Shown piece by piece: positions 12,117 through 23,039 of a stretch of 64,000 nucleotides of DNA. A program made the position numbers and the translations under genes. The stretch is from Cervus elaphus (Eukaryota; Chordata; Mammalia; Artiodactyla; Cervidae): contig NC_057828.1 in assembly GCF_910594005.1 (NCBI RefSeq), forward strand, positions 9,994,235 through 10,058,234. The letters are read 5' to 3'. How positions within the stretch are numbered: position 1 is the stretch's first letter; each line of letters begins with the position of its first letter. Under the pieces are notes generated by a model, which saw only the letters and a program-made list of their open reading frames with translations, was not told the DNA's origin and ran no database searches.

Positions 12117-12370
12117 TAATATTGATTGAGCATTTACTGAGACCAGGCACTCTGTTATTTACTTTTTATGTGTCATCCCCTAGATTTGCTTGGAGAAACA
12201 CTGTGAGCAAAGTAAGAATAGAATTATCATTTTTCACACAGGGCACTGGGGACAGTCTTAGAGAATTTAAGTTACATAACCAGGAATACAGAACAAGTAA
12301 GTGTATTTAAACTCAGCTCTATCTGATGCCAGAATACTTGTTTTTAAGCACTCTATAACTCTGACTCTAA
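12117..12370 (+). mobile_element. MIR SINE
   Basis: Typical MIR landmarks in order: 'attgagcatttactgagaccaggcact', 'tgtgtcatccc', a degraded 'agagaattt-aagttacataac' and the end 'actcagctctatctgatgccagaa'. Ancient mammalian repeat. A second MIR core fragment lies at about 12680-12790. Confidence 0.7.
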
Positions 12371-12679
12371 GTTCAGGAAAAGGTCCTTCAATGAAATCAT
12401 GATGCTGTATCCTAGTACCACTCTATTTAATATCTCCTGTTGGTCATGATGTCATGTTAGGAGCACAATAGAGCTACAACCAGGTGATGAAATGGCCTTG
12501 GCAAAGTATAAATAGATCTTTTAAAATGCACAAGCACATGGGCTTGCACACCCCACTCCCCACACACATTTAGTATCCAGTAATAGAATAATTTCACGTT
12601 TATTACCAATGACTGATATTGTGGATCATCATTCCTACTAGGATATATTATTATTATGTGTAGGAGTTTACAGGTGGCA

Positions 12680-12790
12680 TGTATTTCTATGAGGTAGAAT
12701 GTGAGTATCATTATTCTTATTTTACACAGCAGTTACACAGTTTTATTGTAGGCCCAGAGCTAGAAAGTATCCACAAGATCACTCAAATTT
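12680..12790 (+). mobile_element. MIR SINE core fragment
   Basis: 'ctatgaggtagaatgtgagtat' followed by 'cattattcttattttacaca' and 'gcccagagctagaaagt' follows the MIR core order. It is strongly diverged. Confidence 0.5.
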
Positions 12791-13739
12791 GTGTATCTTA
12801 ATACATGTAAATTTGGTATACTTTTTATTATATCCTATTGGAAGGAGGAAAGAAAGGAATGCAAATTCCAAGCATACAAATAACTATCTCTGTTTTGTGA
12901 GTTTAGATTTCTTAAACTTAATCCCCAAATCCTTCTGATTTCCTTTTTCTTTAGTTAAACTGAAATATAAAAAGAGATGTTACTTTTATTGAAATAATGA
13001 TAAAAATGCCTTGTGAGTCCTATGGGTTTTTATGTAAATCATGATATTCTTTCCTTTGGGGGAATTCAAAACAGTGATGAATGGGGGATCCAGTATTATT
13101 TAGCTCATATATGCTTGATATAATTCCTGGTACACATAACTAAGAAAAGCATTCACAAAGATAAAAAGTGTTTTATCCTTTACTTGGAAAATAAGCTAAT
13201 TTTCAACTTCTTCCCTAAAATATTTATTAACTTCTGGTTCTGTGACTTGACTTGTCAGTGACATTATATGAGCATAATATCTTGAGTATTTGATCTGACA
13301 AAATTACTGTTTCCACATATTTATGGGAAATAAAGCTATTACATGGAATTATGACTAGAAAGAGTACTTCAAATAAATTTTAGATTCTGATTCACAAATC
13401 TGTGCAAGCCAAGTATCTAAATGTGAATGAACTAACATATTTTCGATTTTGCTATAACGTACACATAAACTGAAACTACTGAACATAGATTGATATTCTT
13501 TACTGATGGTAGATATTACTTGAAGTTTTATATATTTTACTTTCAGAGAAGAGGATTTTCAGTATATCGTCAACCGGGTAAGACTAGAGTAAGTTAAGAC
13601 TTATAAAGGCATCCATTGTTGCAAGACCACAGTATTAGAATTTTTAATACTTCCAACCTAAATTCTACAGCAAAAAAGAGGTTTCTATTTTGAATGAAAT
13701 ATTATCTTATTCCAATGGGATTAAATGTATACATGCTAG
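12791..13739. other. AT-rich intronic sequence
   Basis: No exon, RNA gene or recognised repeat. Confidence 0.4.
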
Positions 13740-14028
13740 TATATGTAAAATAGTATATATAACCAACAAGGGCTTTCTGTATAGCATAGAGAACTCTATT
13801 CAGTATCCTAAAATAGCAATAAGGGGAAAGACTCGGCAAAATTATATATAAGTAATACATGTATAATTTATTTAACCTTCATAGCTTCATAAGAGACTAT
13901 TTCTTTGTAGATGGAATTATATATATTATATAATACATTTATATAACTGAACCATTGTACTGGGCACCTGAAACTAACACACTGTAAATCAATTATAGTC
14001 TTTACTTAAAAAAAAAAATCTAAAAAAG
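13740..14028 (+). mobile_element. L1 3' end with internal inverted-copy insert
   Basis: 'accaacaagggctttctgta-tagcatagagaactctattcagtatcc' and 'ctgaaactaacacactgtaaatcaatta' followed by poly(A) mark an older L1 3' UTR. The TA-rich stretch between them is interrupted at 13866-13904 by a 39-bp segment that is an inverted copy of the flank just downstream (14032-14073). Confidence 0.75.
13866..13904 (+). repeat. Inverted repeat, left arm
   Basis: 'atttatttaaccttcatagc...gagactatttct'. It pairs with 14032-14073 in reverse complement, with about three mismatches and a 3-bp gap. It lies inside the L1 TA tract and is not part of the normal L1 3' UTR as I know it. Confidence 0.75.
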
Positions 14029-14031
14029 AGA

Positions 14032-14073
14032 GAAATAGTCTCTAATTATGCAGCAATGAAGGTTTAATAAATC
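14032..14073 (-). repeat. Inverted repeat, right arm
   Basis: 'agaaatagtctctaattatg...aataaat', immediately after the L1 poly(A). This is likely the original sequence from which the left arm at 13866-13904 was copied. Confidence 0.75.
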
Positions 14074-14529
14074 ATTTCCATACCACTCTCTACAGGACTG
14101 TTTTGAAACAAATGTGAACGAATATTTGCATTTTTTATTGAATTTAAGTGTGAGACCAGGTCGATCTCATAGCTTGCCACTAGGAATTGTGTGTAAGGCA
14201 TTGACTGAGCCGCCATCAGTTATATTCACTTTAAAGGATCTTATTGGATCTGCCTTCTGACCTTACTTAAATTGGTAATTCAAATTCTATTACTTTGGAA
14301 GCCAGCAACACATGCATGTTGTAGCTCAACCTTCCATCCACAGACGGCAAACACAGCGGGTTTGTGAACACGGCTCTTATGCACAATAAAATGCAGGAAG
14401 TTTCCCTTTGCATGTGCATGATTTAGAAAATAAGGCTTTCTGGTTTGAATCATGGTTCATTTCATATGACTTCCTGGTATGAAAAGCAACAATTCTGAAA
14501 CAGGCAACTTTTGTTTATATTAATGTTAC

Positions 14530-15176
14530 TGAAAGAGTGTGGTAGGGTCCAGCAGCTCGCCATTCATAAGCAAATAAACAGCCCAGATTGGTGAAAAGGA
14601 AAATTTAATTTATTTCAAATGCTAGCAGTTGGGGGGAGGAGGGTGGTGGACGTCTGTCCAAAGGCCAACTCACCCTCTCCCCCTTACACTGGCTACCAGT
14701 GGGGATAGAGCTTTTATACGCGGAAGGAGAGGCTAAGTGCAGAAACAGCACAGTCAGCTCTGATAGTCATCTTCAAGGTGATCAGCATCATCTTGATTGC
14801 TTTAGGTACAGTTAATCTTCAGTTCCAGTGGCCATTTGTTCCATTTCTCTGAGGCCAGTTCTTGGAATTGTGAGAACTCATGTCCTGGTTACTGTCTGGT
14901 CATCATGTAGTAATGTCTCCACCTGGTGTTTTAGTATATATAAAACAGCTCAATGATATGGCTCAGGATATTATGTGCAACCCTTGAAAAAGAACTAAAG
15001 ATCCTTGACTGTGCTTAATGACTACATTGTTATTATTTAGTCTCCTTTGACTGTTTTCCTTTTTTTCTGCATTTCTCACTTCTCTGATTAAACTTATTGA
15101 CTGAAGTTTTCACAGACAAAAAGCAGGCAGAGGTCATGGTAAGGGGGCAAACACCATAAGGTCTTGCTCCATTTCA
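14530..15176 (-). mobile_element. Solitary endogenous retrovirus LTR (ERV1-like)
   Basis: On the minus strand it begins TGAAATGG and ends CTCTTTCA, giving the short inverted termini of an LTR. It carries a TATA box (TATAAAAG, minus strand, 14711-14718) and a poly(A) signal (AATAAA, minus strand, 14609-14614) in the expected U3-R-U5 order and spacing. The sequence resembles ruminant BTLTR1-type ERV1 LTRs. No internal viral genes are adjacent, so it is a solo LTR. The flanks (ttac / gtaa) do not give a direct TSD, so the boundaries are approximate. It is antisense to KCNT2. Confidence 0.65.
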
Positions 15177-16052
15177 GTAAGCGCCTATAATCAAAGGAAA
15201 GCTTCTCATTTTAAAATCAGATTTATTAGTAAAAGAGTAGATCAAAATGGACTTTAGGAATTTTTTCATTGTTTTTCCTTCCTATGAAGAGTAGCCTAAT
15301 GTAAGTTTTCTTTGTGATTCTAGAATATATTTGTGAAATATTAATATTTACAGCATACTTTCACTTAGACCACTGAAAACAGTTCTTGAAGTGTATCATA
15401 ATATTTTATCAAAATTATTTATGTGGTAAATAACTAATGCATAAATTAAATAAAATATGCTTTTTGTTTTCCTCTGGATCATATGAGCAAATAAAAAATT
15501 CACATTTTATAAAGTTCATGCCAATGCCCTCTTTAGAAAGAACAATCATTTAAAACCTTAACAATATTATTAACTCCAAAAATAAGCGAACTTTCATAAT
15601 TTTTTTAAAAATTTCATGTGGAGTACTAGGAGTAAATTGAGGAAAGTCCATTACTTTGACTTCATTTGAATAACACTGTAAAATATCTAGCTCTTTTTGT
15701 TTTGGTTTCAAATAACTCTATGCCAGTTGTTTGTTAACTCTGATACATAAAATGTTAACTTCTTTTTATAAAGAAACTTATACTGGAGTATGCAAGGATA
15801 TTTTATCTGGTTCACTGTGAGTTCAAAAAACATATTTTCTACTACTTTTAGTAACATAAAATTAGTGTCAATAATGATGATCTAGTAACATAAAATTAGT
15901 ATCAATAATGATGATCTTGTTCTTTCTGTAAAAACTCTCATGAGATATATAATTATGTCAAGATTTAGCACACAAAAAAATATGAATAGAACTCTAGGCT
16001 ACCTGATTCTTAAGATATCTAATTACCATATGCACTTCTTTTAAAGTCTCAG
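15177..16052. other. KCNT2: Intron upstream of KCNT2 exon
   Basis: AT-rich. It contains the 34-bp tandem duplication at 15850-15917 and ends in the splice acceptor 'cttcttttaaagtctcag' at 16052. Confidence 0.6.
15850..15917. repeat. 34-bp tandem duplication
   Basis: Two adjacent copies of a 34-bp unit, 15850-15883 and 15884-15917, differing at one base (agtgtc versus agtatc). It lies 136 bp before the KCNT2 exon. Confidence 0.95.
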
Positions 16053-16347
16053 ATATCCATCAGTGTAGAAGAGTGGGAAGACACCAAAGATGCTAAAGAG
16101 CAAGGTCACCACCGAAGTAACCACCGCAACTCCACATCCAGCGACCAGTCGGACCACCCGCTGCTGAGGAGGAAGAGCATGCAATGGGCCCGCAGGCTGA
16201 GCAGGAAAGGCCCCAAACATTCCAGTAGAACCGCGGAGAAAATGACCCAGCAGCGCCTGAACCTCTACAGGAGGTCAGAAAGACAAGAGCTTGCTGAACT
16301 TGTGAAAAATAGAATGAAACACTTGGGTCTTTCTACAGTGGGATATG
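16053..16347 (+). CDS. KCNT2: KCNT2 antepenultimate coding exon
   Basis: KCNT2 (Slick, Slo2.1) is a sodium-activated potassium channel of the plasma membrane. This exon encodes part of its long cytoplasmic C-terminus. It follows a polypyrimidine/AG acceptor (16051-16052) and ends at a GT donor (gtatgc, 16348). It is 295 bp long: 98 codons plus one base (phase 1), matching the next exon. The peptide runs from I-S-I-S-V-E-E-W-E-D through Q-S-D-H-P-L-L-R-R-K-S-M and Y-R-R-S-E-R-Q-E-L to G-L-S-T-V-G-Y, as I remember mammalian KCNT2. A motif reported as an ATP-binding Walker A site lies at 16209-16232. Here it reads G-P-K-H-S-S-R-T, not the G-P-K-H-S-G-K-T I recall from human and rat. The frame stays open a few codons into the intron, but the splice phase fixes the end. 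Confidence 0.95.
16209..16232 (+). other. KCNT2: Degenerate Walker A (putative ATP site) in KCNT2
   Basis: Codons GGC CCC AAA CAT TCC AGT AGA ACC give G-P-K-H-S-S-R-T. The Walker A consensus is GxxxxGK[S/T]; the second Gly is Ser (16224-16226) and the Lys is Arg (16227-16229). In rat Slick a Gly-to-Ser change at this Gly (G1032S) was reported to remove ATP inhibition, although later work disputed ATP inhibition altogether. Confidence 0.8.
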
Positions 16348-16589
16348 GTATGCTCTTTACAAGTATTGTATGATATGGGCTTGTGATTTCTTTCCCTTAG
16401 TTGGAACAGAGTCGGCTCTAACTTAGTAATTTAAGAATCACCTTTTTGTTTCACAGGTCAGTTAGAAGAGACTAGTGACACATCTAACCTATTAGAGACA
16501 ATTATGAACATGATATTAAAAAGAGAGGATTGAAAAATTTAAATATTTGCTCAGGTCTCTAGGCACCATGTTGAACTCATTACAAGAAT

Positions 16590-16725
16590 TACCTTAACTT
16601 TAATTTTCACAAAAAACTCTTCCATTTTAGAGATAAGGAAACTAAATAACTTGCTAATTAGCTTGTTAATAGCCTGACTGAGGTTTATATCCAGTTCTGT
16701 CTGGCTCCAAAGCCTGTTTTACACT
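16590..16725 (+). mobile_element. MIR SINE remnant
   Basis: 'cttccattttagagataaggaaac', 'aaataacttgctaattag' and 'ccagttctgtctggctccaaagcctg' follow the MIR 3' half. Confidence 0.6.
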
Positions 16726-16988
16726 CATACACACAAAATGCATCTCAATTTAGAAGCCTGGGATAAAATAAATTTGTGGCAATTCTAAGTGACTAAATGG
16801 ATAAGCTACAAATGAATGAAAATGTTTCTATAAAATGTTTTTATAGTTAGTTGTGATCCAGAAACACAGAGTCTTCAAAAGCTTTAATCTGAAACTCAAA
16901 TGATGCTTGATCTCATAGTGCAGGTATGTCTCTATGACTGTTATGCTCTTACATTGATACATAATTGTAATATAGATATGTTGCATAT

Positions 16989-17197
16989 TTGTTTAGTTGC
17001 TCAGTCATGACTGACTCTTTTGCAACTCCATGGTCTGTAGCCCTCCAGGCTCCTCTGTCCATGGGGTTTTCCGTGGACAAGAATACTGGAGTGGGTTGCC
17101 ATTTCCTATTCCAGGGTATCTTCCCAACCCGGGATCAAACCCACATCTCCTGCACTGGCAGATGGATTCTTTACCCTTGAGCCACCAGGGAAGCCCC
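16989..17197 (-). mobile_element. Bov-tA SINE, near full length
   Basis: Reverse-complement Bov-tA from its 3' end ('ttgctcagtcatgactgact') to its tRNA-like head ('gagccaccagggaagcccc'). No clean TSD was seen. Confidence 0.92.
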
Positions 17198-18413
17198 AAG
17201 CTCTATATTAGACACCTCTAAAAAATAAAGATTATGAAAAGAAGATTTGGAATCTAACATCTCAGGGACCTCTGAACTTCTCCACTTATTTTTAATTCAC
17301 AATAATTTATCCATTCAACAGATTTTATTAGGTTGCCTTCTGAGTTCCAGGTACTGGGAATAAAACAATGACCTATTCAGACAAGACCTCTGCATTTATG
17401 GAATTTATATTCTAGTGTCAGCCAGTAGATTTGTTGTACTATGTAATTCTTCAAGGCTATTTTCGTATTTGTGAAAATGAAATAATAATCCCTATGTCAC
17501 CGGTTTGACCTGAAGGACAAATGGGATAATGAATAATAATGTGCTTAGCCGAGAACTGGCATTCAGCTCATCCACCCATGTACTGTATGTCTAAGAACAG
17601 CATGTCTATCTGTGCTTTATACATGAAAATGGTATGTTGTTTTGTTTTGTTTTGTTTTTTGCCCACTTCAACAAACAAACTGCACCTTTGGGAGTGATGT
17701 TGTCTTCACTGAGAATACATGCTATGAAATAATTATTGTTTTGCATGTTTGCTTTTTTTTTTTTCCTTTAAGCTTTGTATTGCCAACCAATTTACACATT
17801 TTATGACACATAGAAATCCAGTAACTGGATGCTGATTGCATGAACAAGCAGAGTGCTTACAGGGTCTCAGATATAAACTATTTCCTTGGGTCACCCAACC
17901 CTAGTGTACACTTGAGTCAGTGCTTTAACTTGTGACTTTTGATTCCATATCTTTTTGTGTCTCTGCTGGACCACTTATTTTTCCTACATTACTGTCAGTA
18001 TTTTGTAGCACTTTACAGATTTGAAATGTGTTTAAGTGCTTTGTAATAATTCATGATGACTGATTTAACCATTAGTCTTAATCTACTATGCCCTAAGTAA
18101 GTCTGGCCTGATTCAAGAGCATGAGCAGATTTCTTTTGATATATTAGATATGAGACAGAAAGGACAGGAAAAGGGAAAGTCGCAGGATGACTTTTGAGGG
18201 CTCTAGCTTGGGCAAGTAGTTCATAATCCTGACATTCACTGAACTTAGAAGAAGAATACTTGTGGTGAAGATAATAGATTTAATTTGAGTGCCTGGAAGA
18301 CTTCATATGGATAATTAGCCATAAGAAGCAAGATTTCTGCTGAATGGTGTTCAAGAAAAAGAAATGAGATGTGTTTATAGACTTTGACGTCATCAGCCTA
18401 TAGATTTTAAAGT
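17198..18413. other. KCNT2: KCNT2 intron, old repeat traces
   Basis: 17290-17420 resembles an ancient mammalian-wide repeat ('ttccaggtactgggaataaaacaatgacc'), whose family I cannot fix. A (GTTTT)n stretch lies at about 17636-17660. Otherwise nothing recognised. Confidence 0.35.
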
Positions 18414-18424
18414 AAGGTGATAGA

Positions 18425-18640
18425 CGGCTTCCTTGGTGGCTCAGAGGTAAAGAATCAGCCTGCGATGCAGGAGATGTGGGTTCAATGGCTGGATCAGAAA
18501 CATCCCCTGGAGGAGGGCTTGGCAACCCACTCCAGTATTCTTGCCTGGAGAATCCCATGGACAGAGGAGCCTAGCAGGCTACAATCCATAAGGTCGCAAA
18601 GAGTCAGACACAACTGAGGCGACTTAGCATGTGTGCACAC
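18425..18640 (+). mobile_element. Bov-tA SINE with TSD
   Basis: Full Bov-tA from 'ggcttccttggtggctcaga' to its CA-containing tail. Perfect 11-bp TSD aaggtgataga at 18414-18424 and 18641-18651. Confidence 0.95.
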
Positions 18641-18651
18641 AAGGTGATAGA

Positions 18652-19633
18652 AGTTGGTGGAATAACCCCAGATGAAAGACTATAGGAGAACTCTAGGAAA
18701 TACTCACGTTTCTGGAATGATGAGGGAGGAAGTATTTAAAAAAGAAAAACAAGAGGCTGAAGTGTCTAGAACTGAATTACCCAAAATATGTAGCATAGTA
18801 CAATATTATGCTATCTATTGGTTATGTGATCTATCATTACACTGATCTTTTATATCTTTTGAAGGCAGCTGAGGCCTTGGGTAGTCAGAGGCTGGTCACT
18901 TCCAGTCATGAGAAATTTTGTCTTCTACCCCAATGTGATATAAAATTGTATTTCCTATGTGCTTTGTGATATAAAAACTTGAAATTTTGGAGTAGAGAAG
19001 GAATCAGTAATATTGCAGAAAGTACAGTGATATGTCCTTGCTGACCTCGGTTAAGTGTCAGTCAGATAGCATGTGTGAAAAGCAGATCCGAGGGACCCCC
19101 AAGATAATAGAATTTTAGTCTTCTGTCTATTGCCTCAAAATCTATCGCTTGCATTGCCAAAGTATCATGGCAAAAGATGCAGGTTGAAATGTCAGTCATT
19201 TTGTTCACATTCCACCCTGCAGGAAGGATGGTAAGGCCAGAGAAGAAAGGATTATCTCCTCAGTTAAAAAACAGTACCAAGTAGCTGCATACACCATTTC
19301 CAGTATGTCCCACTGGCAAGCTGTATGCTTTGTTTTCAGTGGCCTAAATCTAATATTGCAGAAAACAAAACAAATGGCTATTGAGAGACACTTATCAGTC
19401 TCTGCCAGAATGGTTATGTTATTTATGAAATTTTATTCTGAAGGAGAGGTGGGAAATATGGAAGTAGCTGGATGAGGAAGTGGACAGGGAAGAGGGATTG
19501 TTTTATTTTTTATGAGCAGAGAGGTATAAGCATATTTGATTAGTAAGATTAAGCTACCAGTGGAGAAGTTGAAAGAAAACACAGGAAAAAGAACGCACCC
19601 TGGAGCCCTTGCTTAGATACTTGGAAGTGAAGA
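18652..19633. other. KCNT2: KCNT2 intron, nothing recognised
   Basis: No repeat family or exon recognised. Confidence 0.4.
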
Positions 19634-19649
19634 AAAGACGAGTGTTTTA

Positions 19650-21331
19650 TTTTATTTTTTTTTTGTATTATAAGTTTTTATTTATTTTTTTTTCATTTAT
19701 TTTTATTAGTTGGAGGCTAATTACTTTACAATATTGTAGTGGGTTTTGTCATACATTGACATGAATCAGCCATGGAGTTACATGTACTCCCCATCCCAAT
19801 CCCCCCTCCCACCTCCCTCTCCACCCGATTCCTCTGGGTCTTCCCAGTGCACCAGGCCTGAGCACTTGTCTCATGTATCCCACCTGGGCTGGTGATCTGT
19901 TTCACTATAGATAATATACATGCTGTTCTCTCGAAACATCCCACCCTCGCCTTCTCCCACAGAGTCCAAAAGTCTGTTTTGTACATCTGTGTCTCGTTTT
20001 CTGTTTTGCATATAGGGTTCTTGTTACCATCTTTCTAAATTCCATACATATGTGTTAGTATGCTGTAATGTTCTTTATCTATCTGGCTTACTTCACTCTG
20101 TATAATGGGCTCCAGTTTCATCCATCTCATTAGAACTGATTCAAATGAATTCTTTTTAACGGCTGAGTAATATTCCATGGTGTATATGTACCACAGCTTC
20201 CTTATCCATTCATCTGCTGATGGGCATCTAGGTTGCTTCCATGTCCTGGCAATTATAAACAGTGCTGCGATGAACATTGGGGTGCATGTGTCTCTTTCAG
20301 ATCTGGTTTCCTCAGTGTGTATGCCCAGGAGTGGGATTGCTGGGTCATATGGCAGTTCTATTTCCAGTTTTTTAAGAAATCTCCACACTGTTCTCCCTAG
20401 CGGCTGTACTAGTTTGCATTCCCACCAACAGTGTAAGATGGTTCCCTTTTCTCCACACCCTCTCCAGCATTTATTGCTTGTAGACTTTTGGATAGCAGCC
20501 ATCCTGACTGGCGTGTAATGGTACCTCATGGAGGTTTTGATTTGCATTTCTCTGATAATGAGTGATGTTGAGCATCTTTTCATGTGTTTGTTAGCCATCT
20601 GTATGCCTTCTTTGGAGAAGTGTCTGTCTAGTTCTCAAATAATTTCACAATTTGTATGGAAATACAAAAAACCTCGAATAGCCAAAGTAATCTTGAGAAA
20701 GAAGAATGGAACTGGAGGAATCAACCTGCCTGACTTCAGACTATACTACAAAGCCACAGTCATCAAGATAGTATGGTACTGGCACAAAGACAGATATATA
20801 GATCAATGGAACAGAATAGAAAGCCCAGAGATAAATCCATGAACCTTTGGACACCTTATCTTCGACAAAGGAGGCAAGGATATACAATGGAAAAAAGACA
20901 ACCTCTTTAACAAGTGGTGCTGGGAAAGCTGGTCAACCACTTGTAAAAGAATGAAACTAGAACACTTTCTAACACCATACACAAAAATAAACTCAAAATG
21001 GATTAAAGATCTAAATGTAAGAACAGAAACTATAAAACTCCTAGAGGAGAACATAGGCAAAACACTCTCCAACATGAATCATAGCAGGATCCTCTATGAC
21101 CCACCTCCCAGAATATTGGAAATAAAAGCAAAACTAAACAAACGGGACCTAATGAAACTTAAAAGCTTTTGCACAACAAAGGAAACTATAACTAAGGTGA
21201 AAAGACAGCCCTCAGATTGGGAGAAAATAATAGCAAATGAAGCAACAGACAAAGGATTAATCTCAAAAATATACAAGCAACTCCTGAAGCTCAATTCCAG
21301 AAAAATAAATGACCCAGTCAAAAAATGGGCC
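19650..21331 (-). mobile_element. Twin-primed (5'-inverted) L1 insertion
   Basis: 19650 to about 20634 is minus-strand L1: poly(T), 3' UTR, then the C-terminal 187 codons of ORF2 in an open frame (20035-20598; includes N-K-C-W-R-G-C-G-E-K-G-T, the ORF2 cysteine-rich region). About 20635-21331 is the preceding part of ORF2 in + orientation (P-D-F-R-L-Y-Y-K-A and N-P-R-K-I-N-D-P-V-K-K-W-A type segments). The + part ends at the same ORF2 point (K-K-W-A-K-D) where the minus part begins, as twin priming predicts. A perfect 16-bp TSD (aaagacgagtgtttta) at 19634-19649 and 21332-21347 encloses it. It is antisense to KCNT2. Confidence 0.94.
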
Positions 21332-21529
21332 AAAGACGAGTGTTTTAAAATGCGTAAACTTGTAGGTGCTTGTCAGGAAGCTGAGTAATGTTTTGCACGA
21401 TAGTAAGAGGTAAGGTCCTTTGCTGAGAGTGATGGCAAGAGTAAAGGTGAGTGGTTAAAAATAAGCCAGCATGTTTGAAGTTTCAGGGAAGGGTGTCCTT
21501 TCTGTGCCAGACTGAGCTTCTTGTCTTAT

Positions 21530-22330
21530 TCTTCATTTAAAAATTTTAATATAGAATATTTCAGACATGAATAAATGTAGAAAGATTAGTATAGTTAACC
21601 TTGATGTTGTTTAGCTGCTAAGTCATGTCCTACTCTTTTGTGACCCCATGGACTGTAGCCTACCAGGCCCCTCTGTCTATGGCATTTTTCAGGTAAGAAC
21701 ACTGGAGTGGGTAGCCATTTCCTTCTCCAGGGTTCTTCCCAAGCCAGCGATCAAACCCGTGTCTCCTGCATTGCGGGTGGATTACTTACCACTGAGCCAC
21801 CAAGTAAGCCCTAAGGAACCTGGATGTACTCATTTTTCAACTCCAATAATTATTAGATCGATAATTATCAGATATTGTTCCATGTATGTGCCCAGTAATT
21901 TCCTTCACATCTCATATTAATTTCAGATAAATTTCAGACCCATATATTTCAATATATACGTCTATTGCTTAAGTGCTAAATTAAAAAACATAGCCATGTA
22001 CAATTTTCACACTTAAAAGCAATTTTAATATCATCAAGTATTCACTTAGTGTTCAAATTTCCAGTGATCTCACAAATGTCATGATTTTTTACACTTTTTA
22101 TCTAAATCAGGATCAATTAAGGTCCATTCATGGAGATGGGTGACAAGTTTGTTAAGTCATTTTTAAGTTTCCCCCATCTTGTATTTTTCTTACTCAGTCT
22201 ATTTCTTGAAGAAACTCACACTGTTGGTTTCCTAGACTCTGAATCTCCAGGCTAAATTGGTCCATTCTATCCCCTGCTTTTTCTTTTTTAAACTATTTTG
22301 TTACTATTATGAATTCCTAGATATAAATGT
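21530..22330. mobile_element. Ancient L1M 3' UTR-like sequence
   Basis: 'tttctgatcaggatcaattaaggtccat'-like sequence, 'tttcttgaagaaactcacac' and 'ctagactctgaatctccagg' follow an old L1M 3'-region order. It is heavily decayed and interrupted by the Bov-tA at 21608-21816. Orientation and subfamily were not resolved. Confidence 0.45.
21608..21816 (-). mobile_element. Bov-tA SINE with TSD
   Basis: Near-complete reverse-complement Bov-tA. 11-bp TSD with one mismatch: aaccttgatgt (21597-21607) and aacctggatgt (21817-21827). Confidence 0.93.
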
Positions 22331-23039
22331 ATTTTATGTTTTTATCTGCATGTTATTAATTATTCATCAGTTTTAAATTTGACCAGTGGAAGCCTCTTCA
22401 GATAGCTTCCTGAGTCCTTTGTCATGATGTCAACCATATGTGATAGACTTGCCTTGCTCTCTGTAGGACTAAATGCTCTCCACCTAAAATTAAGTCATTT
22501 CTCCCAGGATCACTCAAAATGTTAATCAAATTTTAGAGATATTCATTTTGCTGCATTTGTCACTTTTTCTAAGTTTATTGGGGAGAGCTAAAAGATTAGG
22601 CAGACGATAGATAGGAAGACAGATAAACAGTTTCACCTGTTCATCAAGATATTTGCAATTAAAATGCAGGCCACTGGGTTTTTATTTAAGTTTTTCTGTC
22701 CTGTAGCTGTACTTTCTGCTATGCCAAGGTTAATGCTCATCAACCACAATAGAAATGATGGAATTATAAAATTCATATTATTTTTTCACAATTTACATAA
22801 AACAGTCTCAGAATAATAATGCAGTGCTACTCTTAATACTATGATTGCCAAAGCATGAATTTTTAATGCACTCCTTATAGACTAGCCCAGCAGGAATGTT
22901 TAGTAAAATAATTACAAGTCTTGGAAAGGTTCTCCTTGCTGTAGTTATACCATCAGTTGGATATCAAGTTAGACTCATTTCTGTTTTCAGGATTTAAGAA
23001 TTTCTTTTCCTAAAATTTGACTTTGTTCTTTTAGTGATA
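22331..23039. other. KCNT2: KCNT2 intron, nothing recognised
   Basis: AT-rich. No exon or young repeat. Confidence 0.4.

Noticed and set aside
14526..15180. A 4-5 bp TSD around the LTR (ttac / gtaa)
   Set aside because: The flanks are inverted, not direct, repeats, so they do not support exact boundaries.
16348..16373. KCNT2 reading frame ending at the stop at 16371-16373
   Set aside because: A GT donor at 16348 in the right phase joins cleanly to the exons at 33491 and 36705, giving the known C-terminus. The extra codons are intron read-through.
20035..21388. Host genes encoded by the 187- and 145-codon ORFs
   Set aside because: Both are pieces of L1 ORF2 inside a twin-primed insertion.
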